The position numbers and the translations under genes are program-made. The notes below the pieces were generated by a model that saw only the letters and a list, made by a program, of their open reading frames with translations, ran no database searches and had not been told where the DNA came from. A DNA stretch of 16,138 nucleotides from Nitrospirota bacterium (lineage in GTDB: Bacteria; Nitrospirota; Nitrospiria; JACQBZ01): assembly GCA_016198945.1 (NCBI GenBank), contig JACQHO010000220.1, positions 1 to 16,138 of the forward strand. The letters run 5' to 3'. Shown in pieces: positions 1-7,344 of the stretch (the stretch's first letter is position 1; each line of letters begins with the position of its first letter).

Positions 1-47
1 ACGCAGGAAAACGTTGTTCCCAAATCGATACCGATGACCTTGCCCAT
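1..47 (-). CDS. dnaK: Chaperone DnaK (Hsp70), N-terminal fragment cut by window edge
   Basis: The reverse strand starts at ATG 47 and reads MGKVIGIDLGTTFSC, the hallmark start of DnaK. It contains the DLGTT phosphate-1 loop of the Hsp70 ATPase domain. A strong ribosome binding site, AGGAGG (54-59), lies six bases upstream of the ATG. DnaK is the cytoplasmic ATP-dependent chaperone that works with GrpE (nucleotide exchange) and DnaJ. It is the third gene of an hrcA-grpE-dnaK operon, 60 bases after grpE, so it should be under the same CIRCE/HrcA control. Only about 15 codons are in the window; the rest, and any dnaJ, lies beyond base 1. Confidence 0.95.
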   Translation of the reverse strand, partial: MGKVIGIDLGTTFSC

Positions 48-107
48 TTTAAACCTCCTGGCTATAAGTGCGGATCAAAGCATAAATAGATTTCGTTGCG
101 GGACGCA

Positions 108-731
108 TCAGTCGCTCTCCTTGTTCTCCTCGCTGTCCGGTTTTTCCGAAGCGTTCTCGACCTCGGAACGGCCGGGATTCCGGGCGACGGCCACCATGGA
201 CGGACGAAGCACGCGTTCATGATAGAGATACCCCTTTTGCAGCTCCTCCGCCACATGGTTTTCCGGATGGGCGCTCGTGTCAAGGTAGGTGACGGCCTGA
301 TGGCGGCTGGGATCAAAAGGCTCTCCCACGCCGGGGATGGTCGTCACCCCGAATTTTTTCAGCATGTCCATGCATTGACGATAGGTCAATTCGACCCCTT
401 CGACCCACGGGGTTCGCTCCGGCGAATCCTTGGTATGGCTCAGCGCCCGTTCCAGATTATCCAGCACCGGGAGAAATTCCTTCAAAAGTTTTTCATTCGC
501 GTACCGGACCTGTTCCAACTGATCCCGCGCCATTCGTTTTTTGTAGTTGTCCATTTCGGCAAAGGCGCGGAGCTGTTTATCCTGAGCGGTCTTGATCTCG
601 CTGTTTTTCTGCTCCAGTTCGGCCTTCAACGACCGGACCTCCTGTTCAAGGGGCGTCGGCTCCGCGGCGTCCGGGGACGGCGCCGTTTCGGGCCGGGGAG
701 CGGAGGTCGGTTCTTCCATCGGAGGCTCCAT
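108..731 (-). CDS. grpE: Nucleotide exchange factor GrpE
   Basis: This 207-residue protein is the ADP/ATP exchange factor for DnaK and acts as a dimer in the cytoplasm. Residues 1-30 are a Pro/Glu/Ala-rich disordered tail. Residues 30-75 form the long charged helix or coiled coil, with the family segment LRAFAEMDNYKKR (54-66). Residues 85-180 hold the four-helix and beta-wing part, including FGVTTIPGVGEPFDP and a conserved HQAV (144-147). The C-terminus is an acidic extension. It sits between hrcA (4 bases away) and dnaK. The ATG at 731 has only a weak AGGA upstream; a second in-frame ATG at 719 has GGAG six bases before it and is an alternative start that removes four residues. Confidence 0.95.
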   Translation of the reverse strand: MEPPMEEPTSAPRPETAPSPDAAEPTPLEQEVRSLKAELEQKNSEIKTAQDKQLRAFAEMDNYKKRMARDQLEQVRYANEKLLKEFLPVLDNLERALSHTKDSPERTPWVEGVELTYRQCMDMLKKFGVTTIPGVGEPFDPSRHQAVTYLDTSAHPENHVAEELQKGYLYHERVLRPSMVAVARNPGRSEVENASEKPDSEENKESD

Positions 732-735
732 GCGA

Positions 736-1770
736 TCAATCCTGATCCAAAAGACGACTTAGTAATTTAGCCGTGTGGTCCACCAGCGGGATCACCCGGT
801 CGTATTCCATCCGCGTGGGTCCGATCACGCCCAGCGTTCCCACGATACGATCGCCGCTCCGATAGCTGGAGACGACCAGGCTGCAGTCTTCGATTCCGGG
901 CATGCGGTTCTCGGAACCGATAAAGATCTGAACCCCTTCCGTGGTGATCGAATTGTTCAGGAGTTTGAGTATCGCGGCCTTTTCCTCGAAGGTTTTAAAA
1001 AGCGCCTTCATCTTCTCAAGGTTTTCGGCAAACTCCGGGAGGTTCAGAATATTGGAGGTTCCGATGACGTAAAGCTCTTCCTGGGGCGGCTCCTCCAGCG
1101 CCTTCCGGCCGAGCTCCATGGCCTTCTGAAGAAGACGGTCGTACTGGTCCTTCTCGGCCCGCATCTGCTGGAGAAGCCGGAGCCGGATTTCATCCAGGTT
1201 CAGGCCGCCGAATTTCTCGTTGAGAAAGGCGCTGATCCGCGACAGGTCCTTCTGGGTCAGTTCGGGATCAGCGTCAATGATCCGGTGCTGCACCAACCCG
1301 TCTTTGGAAACCTGGAGAACCAGGACATGGCCCTTCCGTAGAAGAATGAACTCGAGACGGTCCAGGCGCGTCTCGGAAATTTTGGGGGCCAAAACCACCC
1401 CGGCGTAATGCGATAGAAGCGAGAGCATGCGGGTTGTCTCCAAGAGAAGGGCATGGGGATCTTCGCGCTTCGTACTGAGGTAGTTTTCCTTCAGAAATTC
1501 CTCGTCAAACAGCGTCGGATGGTCTTCTTCCATCAGTTCATCCACATACAAGCGGTAGCCTTTGGGCGTGGGGATGCGCCCGGCCGATGTATGCGGTTGA
1601 GACAGATATCCCCGGTCTTCCAGTTCGGCCATGATATTCCGGATCGTGGCAGGACTGAGACCAAACGAAAAGCTTTTGGTGACGGTCTGCGACCCGATCG
1701 GCAGTGCCCGCTCAATATACGAAACGACCACGGCCCTTAATATATTTCGACTTCTCTCATTCAGATCCAT
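736..1770 (-). CDS. hrcA: Heat-inducible transcription repressor HrcA
   Basis: HrcA is the repressor that binds CIRCE and shuts off class I heat-shock operons until DnaK/GroEL substrates accumulate. The 344-residue length is normal for the family. An N-terminal winged helix spans residues 1-75: MDLNERSRNILRAVV, then GSQTVTKSFSFGLSPATIRN as recognition region, and the wing segment TSAGRIPTPKGYRLYVD (61-77). The rest is the GAF-like dimerisation/inducer domain, with IFIGSENR and GTLGVIGPTRMEY near the C-terminus. It is first in the operon hrcA-grpE-dnaK. A perfect CIRCE lies 13 bases upstream of the ATG, so it is probably autoregulated. The Shine-Dalgarno sequence is weak (AAGG). Confidence 0.97.
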   Translation of the reverse strand: MDLNERSRNILRAVVVSYIERALPIGSQTVTKSFSFGLSPATIRNIMAELEDRGYLSQPHTSAGRIPTPKGYRLYVDELMEEDHPTLFDEEFLKENYLSTKREDPHALLLETTRMLSLLSHYAGVVLAPKISETRLDRLEFILLRKGHVLVLQVSKDGLVQHRIIDADPELTQKDLSRISAFLNEKFGGLNLDEIRLRLLQQMRAEKDQYDRLLQKAMELGRKALEEPPQEELYVIGTSNILNLPEFAENLEKMKALFKTFEEKAAILKLLNNSITTEGVQIFIGSENRMPGIEDCSLVVSSYRSGDRIVGTLGVIGPTRMEYDRVIPLVDHTAKLLSRLLDQD

Positions 1771-1783
1771 GGGACGCCTTGAT

Positions 1784-1810
1784 TTAGCACTCTGTTGTAT
1801 AGAGTGCTAA
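1784..1810. promoter_or_regulatory. CIRCE operator (HrcA binding site)
   Basis: TTAGCACTC (1784-1792), nine bases, then GAGTGCTAA (1802-1810): an exact match to the CIRCE consensus with both 9-base arms perfectly complementary. It lies 13 bases before the hrcA start and at or just after the predicted transcription start, so bound HrcA would block initiation of hrcA-grpE-dnaK. It can also form a hairpin in the mRNA leader. Confidence 0.98.
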
Positions 1811-1811
1811 T

Positions 1812-1840
1812 AGCGTATCAAGTTTAAGTCGGCTTGTCAA
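1812..1840 (-). promoter_or_regulatory. Predicted sigma-70 promoter of hrcA-grpE-dnaK
   Basis: On the minus strand TTGACA (1840-1835, exact -35) is followed by 17 bases and TACGCT (1817-1812) as a weak -10. The predicted start near 1805 falls inside CIRCE, as is usual for HrcA-controlled promoters. The -35 box overlaps the last codons of coaX. Confidence 0.65.
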
Positions 1841-2630
1841 CAGAACTTCTTTTGGTCCGCGCCCTTGTTTTATTTCGTTCAAACAAAAGTTGAAGCCCTT
1901 CCAGGGTTAGGTAGGGCCGCACCTCGTTGATCGTCTTGGTTTCGGACAGGATCAATCGGACCTGGCCGCCGGTCGCGATCACCTTGGCGGTCGGCCCCAG
2001 CTCTTTTTTCATTCTCAGCACCATGGCATCCACCAGTCCCGCATAACCATAGAGCAGGCCGGACTGGATGCTGCTGACGGTGTCCTGTCCGATCACCGAC
2101 TTGGGTTTGGCCAACTCGACCTTGGGAAGCTTCGAGGCCCGTTGAAAAAGGGCCTCGGACGAGATGGTGATCCCGGGCGTGATCGCCCCGCCCAGATATT
2201 CTCCCTTGCGGCTGACGGCGCAAAAGGTGGTGGCCGTTCCGAAGTCGACGATGATCACCGGCCCGCCGTACCGCCGGTAGGCCGCGACGGCATTCACAAT
2301 CCGGTCGGCCCCGACATCCCGGGGCGGCTCATAGCGATTGGTCAGGCCGGTGTCCATCGCTCCATCCACGATCAAGGGATCGGAATGAAAATACCGCCGG
2401 CTCGTCTCAAGGAAGATCGGGGCCAGCGGGGGAACCACGCTGGACAGAATCACCCCGTCAATCCGATCGGGCCGCAGCCCGCTTGCGTGGAACAGATCCA
2501 GCGCGAGAATGCCGTACTCATCCGAGGTTTTGGACAGGCTGGTGGCGATCCGCCAGTTTCCTTTGAGGCGGCTCCCTTCGAACACGCCCAGGACGATGTT
2601 GGTGTTTCCGATATCAATCGCGAGCAGCAT
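1824..2630 (-). CDS. coaX: Type III pantothenate kinase
   Basis: CoaX phosphorylates pantothenate, the first step of coenzyme A synthesis; the type III enzymes belong to the ASKHA fold and are not inhibited by CoA. The 268-residue protein opens with the phosphate loop DIGNTN (6-11). It also carries VGADRIVNAVAAYRRYGG (106-123, with catalytic Asp109) and VDFGTATTF (128-136), followed by GGAITPGI. All family landmarks are present, so it should be active. It is the last gene of the valS-nadC-birA-coaX run. Its start overlaps the end of birA by 17 bases, with GAGG seven bases before the ATG. Its final codons contain the -35 box of the hrcA promoter. Confidence 0.96.
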   Translation of the reverse strand: MLLAIDIGNTNIVLGVFEGSRLKGNWRIATSLSKTSDEYGILALDLFHASGLRPDRIDGVILSSVVPPLAPIFLETSRRYFHSDPLIVDGAMDTGLTNRYEPPRDVGADRIVNAVAAYRRYGGPVIIVDFGTATTFCAVSRKGEYLGGAITPGITISSEALFQRASKLPKVELAKPKSVIGQDTVSSIQSGLLYGYAGLVDAMVLRMKKELGPTAKVIATGGQVRLILSETKTINEVRPYLTLEGLQLLFERNKTRARTKRSSVDKPT

Positions 2631-3459
2631 GGGAGGGCCTCACATGAATGACATCTCCGGACCGGAAGACCTTTTCGCGACCGTCCGTTCTTTGGACGAT
2701 CAGGTCGCCGTCGGCCGTAAGACCGGTCGCCTTTCCGGTCCATTCTCCGCCCGGCGACCGGACACGCACGGTTTGCCCGAGCGTGTCGGACAAAGGGACA
2801 TAGGCCTCAAGAATCTTATGAAGCGGTTCGGTGCGGAACGACTGATATTGAAGTTCGAGTTGCTCCAGAAGCCGCTGAAGAAGCTCGATGCGATCCAGTT
2901 CATGACCCAGCTCCTCCCGGAGGGAGGTGACCGAGTCGCGGAGGGATTCCGGAAGAAGCTCGCGGAATAGATTGACATTCAGGCCGATTCCCAATACCAG
3001 ATGTTTTATCTCTCCGCCCTGTATCGCGCTTTCCAAAAGAAGGCCCGAGATCTTTTTGTGGTGAATCAAAACGTCATTCGGCCACTTCAGCCGGGCCGGA
3101 AGAGCCGCAGCCTGCTCGATCGCACGGGCCGCGCCCACGGCGGCCGAAAGCGTCCACAATCCGATCCGGTCCGGATCACGGTCGGGCCGGAGGATGATCG
3201 AGACGTAAAGGTTGACGTTCGGCGGCGAGATCCAGCGACGGCCCATCCGGCCTCGGCCCTGTGTCTGGCTGTCGGCCAAAATGACGGTTCCCTCGGCCGC
3301 GCCCTGTTCAGCCAGCGCGAGCGCAACGGCGTTGGTGGATTCGATCCGGTCGTAGAGATGCAATGTCCGCCCGAATCGTTCCGTCTTCAAGCCGGATCGG
3401 ATCGCGTCCGGTGTGAGCGGTTGAGGCCTGGAAGCGCGTGATGACGTCGAAGGAATCAT
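2614..3459 (-). CDS. birA: Biotin--[acetyl-CoA-carboxylase] ligase, monofunctional
   Basis: Biotin protein ligase makes biotinyl-5'-AMP and transfers biotin to a lysine of biotin carboxyl carrier proteins. Motifs in order: STN (41-43), the biotin/ATP loop GRGRMGRRW (68-76), KWPNDV (125-130), KKISGLLLE (135-143) and GIGLNVN (157-163). A C-terminal SH3-like domain follows (about 228-276: LGQTVRVRSPGGEWTGKA). The N-terminal helix-turn-helix of bifunctional E. coli BirA is missing; there are only about 25 residues before the catalytic domain. It should therefore ligate biotin but not repress transcription. The start overlaps the nadC stop as ATGA, with AAGGG upstream, indicating translational coupling. 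Confidence 0.95.
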   Translation of the reverse strand: MIPSTSSRASRPQPLTPDAIRSGLKTERFGRTLHLYDRIESTNAVALALAEQGAAEGTVILADSQTQGRGRMGRRWISPPNVNLYVSIILRPDRDPDRIGLWTLSAAVGAARAIEQAAALPARLKWPNDVLIHHKKISGLLLESAIQGGEIKHLVLGIGLNVNLFRELLPESLRDSVTSLREELGHELDRIELLQRLLEQLELQYQSFRTEPLHKILEAYVPLSDTLGQTVRVRSPGGEWTGKATGLTADGDLIVQRTDGREKVFRSGDVIHVRPSHAARD

Positions 3460-4310
3460 CGGGCGCCCTTGAAAGGGATGATGTCCATGCTCATATCGAC
3501 CGCGGGGGCCGAATGGGTCAAAGCCCCGATCGAAATGAAATCAACGCCCGTTTCGGCAATCTCGCGCAGATTGTTCAAGTGAACCCCGCCGGAGGCCTCG
3601 GTCAGGGCCCGACCGTTGATCAACCGGACGGCCTCTTTGAGTTGAGGGAGCGACATGTTGTCGAGCAGAATGACATCGGCTTTGGCTGCGAGCGCTTCCT
3701 CCACCTCGCTTCTGTTGGTCGTTTCCGCTTCGACTTTAAATCCACGAGGCGCGTTCTTCTTCGCCCGCTCGACGACGGCCTTCAGGCTACCGGCCAATGC
3801 AAGATGGTTGTCTTTGATCAGTATGCCATCGGATAAATTCATCCGGTGATTCCGGCCGCCGCCCATCCGGACGGCATATTTTTCGAGTGCGCGAAGTCCG
3901 GGCGTGGTTTTTCGCGTGTCCAAAATCACGGCCATTGTACCCTTGACCGTCTCGACGAATCGGGCCGTCAGCGTGGCGATGCCGGAAAGGTGCTGGAGAA
4001 AATTCAAGGCGACACGCTCGCCTTTTAAGAGAGAGCGGCCGTCGCCTTCCAAGCGCGCGATGATCATTCCAGGCTTGAGCCGGTCGCCATCCTGTGCGAG
4101 CGGTTTGAATTTGAGCTTCGGATCGACCTGTTTAAAAACGACCGTCGCCATGGGAAGACCGGCCAGGATCGCTTCCTGTTTTGTTTGAATCGTGGCCTCG
4201 GCCCGGATGAATTTTGGAAACAGCAGGCGGGTGGTGAGATCCCCAGAGCCGAGATCTTCTTCCAGTGCATGCTTGACGATTTTACGGATATCTGAAGCAA
4301 CTAAGCTCAT
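3456..4310 (-). CDS. nadC: Nicotinate-nucleotide pyrophosphorylase (carboxylating)
   Basis: NadC (quinolinate phosphoribosyltransferase) converts quinolinate and PRPP to nicotinate mononucleotide, CO2 and PPi, the entry to de novo NAD synthesis. The 284-residue length is standard. Visible signatures are HALEEDLGSGDLTT (14-27), GERVALNFLQHLSGIAT (97-113), LDTRKTTPGLRALEKYAV (130-147) and GGGRNHRMNLSDGILIKDNH (150-169). A C-terminal barrel follows with EAETTN, ILLDNM and ASGGVHLNN. These supply the Arg, Lys and His residues that bind quinolinate and PRPP. Both ends overlap neighbours by four bases (ATGA), valS before and birA after, so it is in the middle of a coupled operon. nadA and nadB are not in the window. 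Confidence 0.97.
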   Translation of the reverse strand: MSLVASDIRKIVKHALEEDLGSGDLTTRLLFPKFIRAEATIQTKQEAILAGLPMATVVFKQVDPKLKFKPLAQDGDRLKPGMIIARLEGDGRSLLKGERVALNFLQHLSGIATLTARFVETVKGTMAVILDTRKTTPGLRALEKYAVRMGGGRNHRMNLSDGILIKDNHLALAGSLKAVVERAKKNAPRGFKVEAETTNRSEVEEALAAKADVILLDNMSLPQLKEAVRLINGRALTEASGGVHLNNLREIAETGVDFISIGALTHSAPAVDMSMDIIPFKGAR

Positions 4311-7090
4311 GCGGGACGCTCTTTTTGCATTTCCTTGATTCGTCGAAGCCGTTCGGAAAGCGCAAGGTACTGGCGGCTTAATTCTTCTCGGTTTTCTTCG
4401 GTTTTCATTTTCACCAAAGCTGGGGCCTTTTCCATAAATTCTCGGTTTTTTGTCTTGGCTTCAACCTGATCAAGAGTCGCTTTCACTGCGGCCATATTTT
4501 TCTCCAACCGCGTCTGTTCCCTGTGCAAGTCGACGCCCTCCATCACAACAAATCCATTTCCGGCTGATGTTACAAATGTAACAGCGTTGGAGGGAATAGC
4601 CAAATTGATCCGGGCGTCAAATTCAGAAAGCCTGGCCAGTCGCTTGATATCGTTTTCGGCATACCGCATGAGTGAGTCAGCGAAATCCGGTTCGTGGGTT
4701 TTCATCCCTGCCTTGAGTTGCAAGGTTGGAGGAATGCTTAACTCGTTTCGGATAGTACGAATTTCGGTGATGATGGCGATCATGTCATTCATCAGGCCCT
4801 CCCTTTTGTCCCAGGTCGGCGTTTCGCCTGCGGTCGGGTAAGGCGCCAAAACGATGCTCTTGTCAGGTTGCTGGTGAAGGATCTGCCAGAGCTCCTCCGT
4901 GATGAACGGCATGAATGGGTGGAGAAGACGCAGAACCGTCTCAAAAACCTGGAGGGCAATGGTTCGGGTCTGATCCGCTGCTTCGACGTCCGTCCCATAC
5001 AGAACTGGTTTAATTAGTTCAAGGTACCAGTCGCAGAACTCATGCCAGAGGAACTGATAAAGTTCTCGCGAGGCTTCGTCAAAACGGTACTCTTCAAGAT
5101 TCCGATTTACAGATCCAATGACTTGCTGGAGCCGGAACCAAATCCAGTAATCGGCGTGAGGGAGCGCATCCGGATTGGGAAGAGGGCGCTCTAAATATGT
5201 CTTGGCCCCGTTCGGACAGTTCATGAGGAGAAACCGCGCGGCATTCCAGATCTTGTTCGCGAAATTCCGGTTTCCTTCGATCCGCTCCTCGGACAGCTTG
5301 ATGTCTCGGCCCGGGGAGGCCATCGAGGCCAGGGTAAAGCGCAGGGCATCCGTCCCGTATTTTTCCATCACGGAGAGCGGATCGATCACGTTTCCCTTCG
5401 ACTTGCTCATCTTCTGGCCCTCGGCATCGCGGACCAGGGCATGGATGTAGACGTCGCGGAACGGAATTTCCTTCATGAAATGCAGCCCCATCATAATCAT
5501 CCGGGCGACCCAGAAAAAGAGGATGTCGAAACTGGTGACCAGAGCCGACGTGGGATAAAAACGTTCGAGCTCTTTTGTCTTTTGCGGCCAGCCCAATGTC
5601 GAGAAGGGCCAGAGGGCCGAGGAAAACCAGGTGTCCAGAACGTCCGGGTCCTGAACCAGATCGGCCGATCCGCAATGCGGGCAGCGGTCCGGCGGTTTGA
5701 GCGCGACGATCGGGGCTTTGCATTCCGGCCGGCATTGCCCGACGTCGTTCCCGCGGCAGTACCATGCCGGGATCTGATGCCCCCACCAGATCTGGCGCGA
5801 GATGCACCAATCCTGGATCTGGTCCATCCAGCCGAAATAGTTGTTCTTCCAGCCTTCGGGGATCATGCGGATGCGGCCGCTACGGACGGCCTCGATCGCC
5901 GGGGCCGCGAGGGAATTTTTCAAATCGTTCACCTTGACGAACCATTGAGGCGACAGGGTAGGTTCGACGACCGTCTTGCAGCGATAACATTTGCCGATGG
6001 CGTGGCGATGATCTTCGACCTGAATCAAAAACCCTTCGGCTTCAAGACGGCGGACCACGATTTCGCGGGCCGGCGGAACCTTGAGTCCGGCGATCTCGTC
6101 CCTCAGGCTTTTTTCAACCTCGGCCTCCTCCAGCGAGGCCGGATTCATTTCCCCTCGGCCGGTCAGCAACGAGATTCGGGGCAGCGCGTGACGTTGCGCC
6201 GCCTTTTCATCGTTGAAATCGTGTCCCGGCGTGATTTTCACGGCCCCGGTCCCGAACTCCCGATCGACCAGTATCGGATCGCCCACGATGGGGAGGGTGC
6301 GGCTCGTCAACGGAAGCAGGACTTTTTTCCCGATCCGTCGGTTGTATCGCGGATCTTCCGGATGAACCGCGACGGCGGTGTCGCCCAGCATGGTTTCGGG
6401 CCGGGTGGTGGCGATGGTCAGAAATTGACCGGGGTCGTCGGCAAGAGGATACTTGATATGATACATCCTGCCCTTCGTTTCTTCATGTTCGACTTCAATA
6501 TCGGACAGGGCCGTCCCGCAGCGCGGGCACCAATTGATCAATCGTTCCCCGCGGTAGATCAGGCCCTCCTGATGCAGGCGGACAAAAACCTCTCGGACGG
6601 CGGCCGAGAGCCCTTCGTCCAGCGTGAAGCGTTCTCGCGACCAGTCGCAGGAGGCGCCGAGCCGTTTCAGCTGCGCGACAATGGTTCGGCCGGACTCCTC
6701 CCGCCACCGCCAGACGCGCTGAATGAATTTCTCTCGGCCCAGCGCGTCGCGACGGGTCCCCTCCGCCAACAACTGCCGCTCGACGACGTTTTGGGTGGCG
6801 ATCCCGGCGTGGTCGGTTCCTGGCAGCCAGAGGGTGCTGAATCCCCGCATCCGGTGCCAGCGAACCAGAATATCCTGAAGGGTGTTGTTTAACGCGTGGC
6901 CCAAATGAAGCGAGCCGGTGATATTCGGCGGCGGGATCACGATCGAGAAACGGTTGTCGGTGGAGGCATTTAGATCCGCCTCAAAGAAGCCCCGGTCGAG
7001 CCAGTGCCGATGCCAGCGCTCCTCGACCTCTCGGGGGCTGTAGGGTTTGTCGAACCGGGCGGGGTCTGATCGTGGGGCGTCTTGAACCAT
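4307..7090 (-). CDS. valS: Valine--tRNA ligase
   Basis: Class Ia aminoacyl-tRNA synthetase that charges tRNA-Val and edits mischarged Thr. Numbered from the ATG at 7090 (927 residues), it has HLGH (62-65, the HIGH motif) within PPPNITGSLHLGHALN. The CP1 editing domain includes TIATTRPETMLGDTAVAVHP. Metal-ligand Cys pairs CPRC (188-191), CYRC (368-371) and CPHC (470-473) are present, as are DVLDTWFSSALWP and KMSKS (560-564). An anticodon-binding helical domain follows, and then the C-terminal coiled-coil arm typical of ValRS (last 70 or so residues). An in-frame TTG at 7099 would add three residues. Neither start has a Shine-Dalgarno sequence; I prefer the ATG. It is first in the operon valS-nadC-birA-coaX. 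Confidence 0.96.
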   Translation of the reverse strand: MVQDAPRSDPARFDKPYSPREVEERWHRHWLDRGFFEADLNASTDNRFSIVIPPPNITGSLHLGHALNNTLQDILVRWHRMRGFSTLWLPGTDHAGIATQNVVERQLLAEGTRRDALGREKFIQRVWRWREESGRTIVAQLKRLGASCDWSRERFTLDEGLSAAVREVFVRLHQEGLIYRGERLINWCPRCGTALSDIEVEHEETKGRMYHIKYPLADDPGQFLTIATTRPETMLGDTAVAVHPEDPRYNRRIGKKVLLPLTSRTLPIVGDPILVDREFGTGAVKITPGHDFNDEKAAQRHALPRISLLTGRGEMNPASLEEAEVEKSLRDEIAGLKVPPAREIVVRRLEAEGFLIQVEDHRHAIGKCYRCKTVVEPTLSPQWFVKVNDLKNSLAAPAIEAVRSGRIRMIPEGWKNNYFGWMDQIQDWCISRQIWWGHQIPAWYCRGNDVGQCRPECKAPIVALKPPDRCPHCGSADLVQDPDVLDTWFSSALWPFSTLGWPQKTKELERFYPTSALVTSFDILFFWVARMIMMGLHFMKEIPFRDVYIHALVRDAEGQKMSKSKGNVIDPLSVMEKYGTDALRFTLASMASPGRDIKLSEERIEGNRNFANKIWNAARFLLMNCPNGAKTYLERPLPNPDALPHADYWIWFRLQQVIGSVNRNLEEYRFDEASRELYQFLWHEFCDWYLELIKPVLYGTDVEAADQTRTIALQVFETVLRLLHPFMPFITEELWQILHQQPDKSIVLAPYPTAGETPTWDKREGLMNDMIAIITEIRTIRNELSIPPTLQLKAGMKTHEPDFADSLMRYAENDIKRLARLSEFDARINLAIPSNAVTFVTSAGNGFVVMEGVDLHREQTRLEKNMAAVKATLDQVEAKTKNREFMEKAPALVKMKTEENREELSRQYLALSERLRRIKEMQKERPA

Positions 7091-7099
7091 AAGAATCAA

Positions 7100-7129
7100 A
7101 TACTAACACGAAGGAGCGAAACAGGGCAA
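7100..7129 (-). promoter_or_regulatory. Possible sigma-70 promoter of the valS operon
   Basis: On the minus strand TTGCCC (7129-7124), 18 bases, then TAGTAT (7105-7100): four of six matches in each box. The predicted start would be about 3-6 bases upstream of the valS ATG at 7090, giving an almost leaderless message. That fits the absence of a Shine-Dalgarno sequence and argues against the TTG start at 7099. Weak evidence. Confidence 0.35.
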
Positions 7130-7151
7130 GCGGGGCATGAGCGAGAATCGC

Positions 7152-7180
7152 TTGACAATTTTGAGACGCAACGGTTAAAT
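7152..7180 (+). promoter_or_regulatory. Sigma-70 promoter of the 39-residue basic protein gene
   Basis: TTGACA (7152-7157, exact), 17 bases, TTAAAT (7175-7180). Optimal spacing and the position 40 bases before an AGGAG-led ATG make this a convincing promoter. It drives the only plus-strand gene of the left 12.9 kb. Confidence 0.75.
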
Positions 7181-7220
7181 AGGCCGGTAAAAACCGATTA
7201 ACCCGATAGGAGAACCGTCC

Positions 7221-7340
7221 ATGCCCCGAGGTCGCGAAGTGGAACGTGAGCTGAGAAGAAAGTATCGCAAGAAGGAACGGAAGCGTAAGGAACAGCGGAA
7301 GGCCCAGATGAAGGCCGGTCAGGCTAAGGCGAAAAAATAA
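7221..7340 (+). CDS. Small, extremely basic hypothetical protein (39 aa)
   Basis: ATG 7221 to TAA 7338-7340 encodes 39 residues beginning MPRGREVERELRRKYRKK and ending QMKAGQAKAKK. I count 9 Arg, 10 Lys and 5 Glu, so the net charge is about +14, with one predicted amphipathic helix and no hydrophobic core, Cys or signal peptide. Three things support expression: an exact TTGACA-N17-TTAAAT promoter, AGGAG (7208-7212) eight bases before the ATG, and clean convergence with the receiver gene, which ends four bases beyond the stop. The composition suggests binding of nucleic acid or ribosome (like small ribosomal or histone-H1-like tails), but that is inference; I do not recognise the family. It is short enough to be skipped by many gene finders. 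Confidence 0.72.
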   Translation: MPRGREVERELRRKYRKKERKRKEQRKAQMKAGQAKAKK

Positions 7341-7344
7341 CGAG

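Noticed and set aside
96..770. 224-codon plus-strand frame opposite grpE
   Set aside because: It is antisense to a clear GrpE in a standard operon.
5441..6892. 483-codon open frame on the plus strand opposite valS
   Set aside because: It is antisense to a full-length, motif-complete valyl-tRNA synthetase. Its product is Arg/Pro/Gly/Asp-rich without a domain, as expected of a shadow frame in GC-rich DNA.
7100..7220. RNA gene or riboswitch in the valS to small-gene gap
   Set aside because: No tRNA-like arms, T-box or stable hairpin with a T-run was visible; the gap is explained by two divergent promoters.
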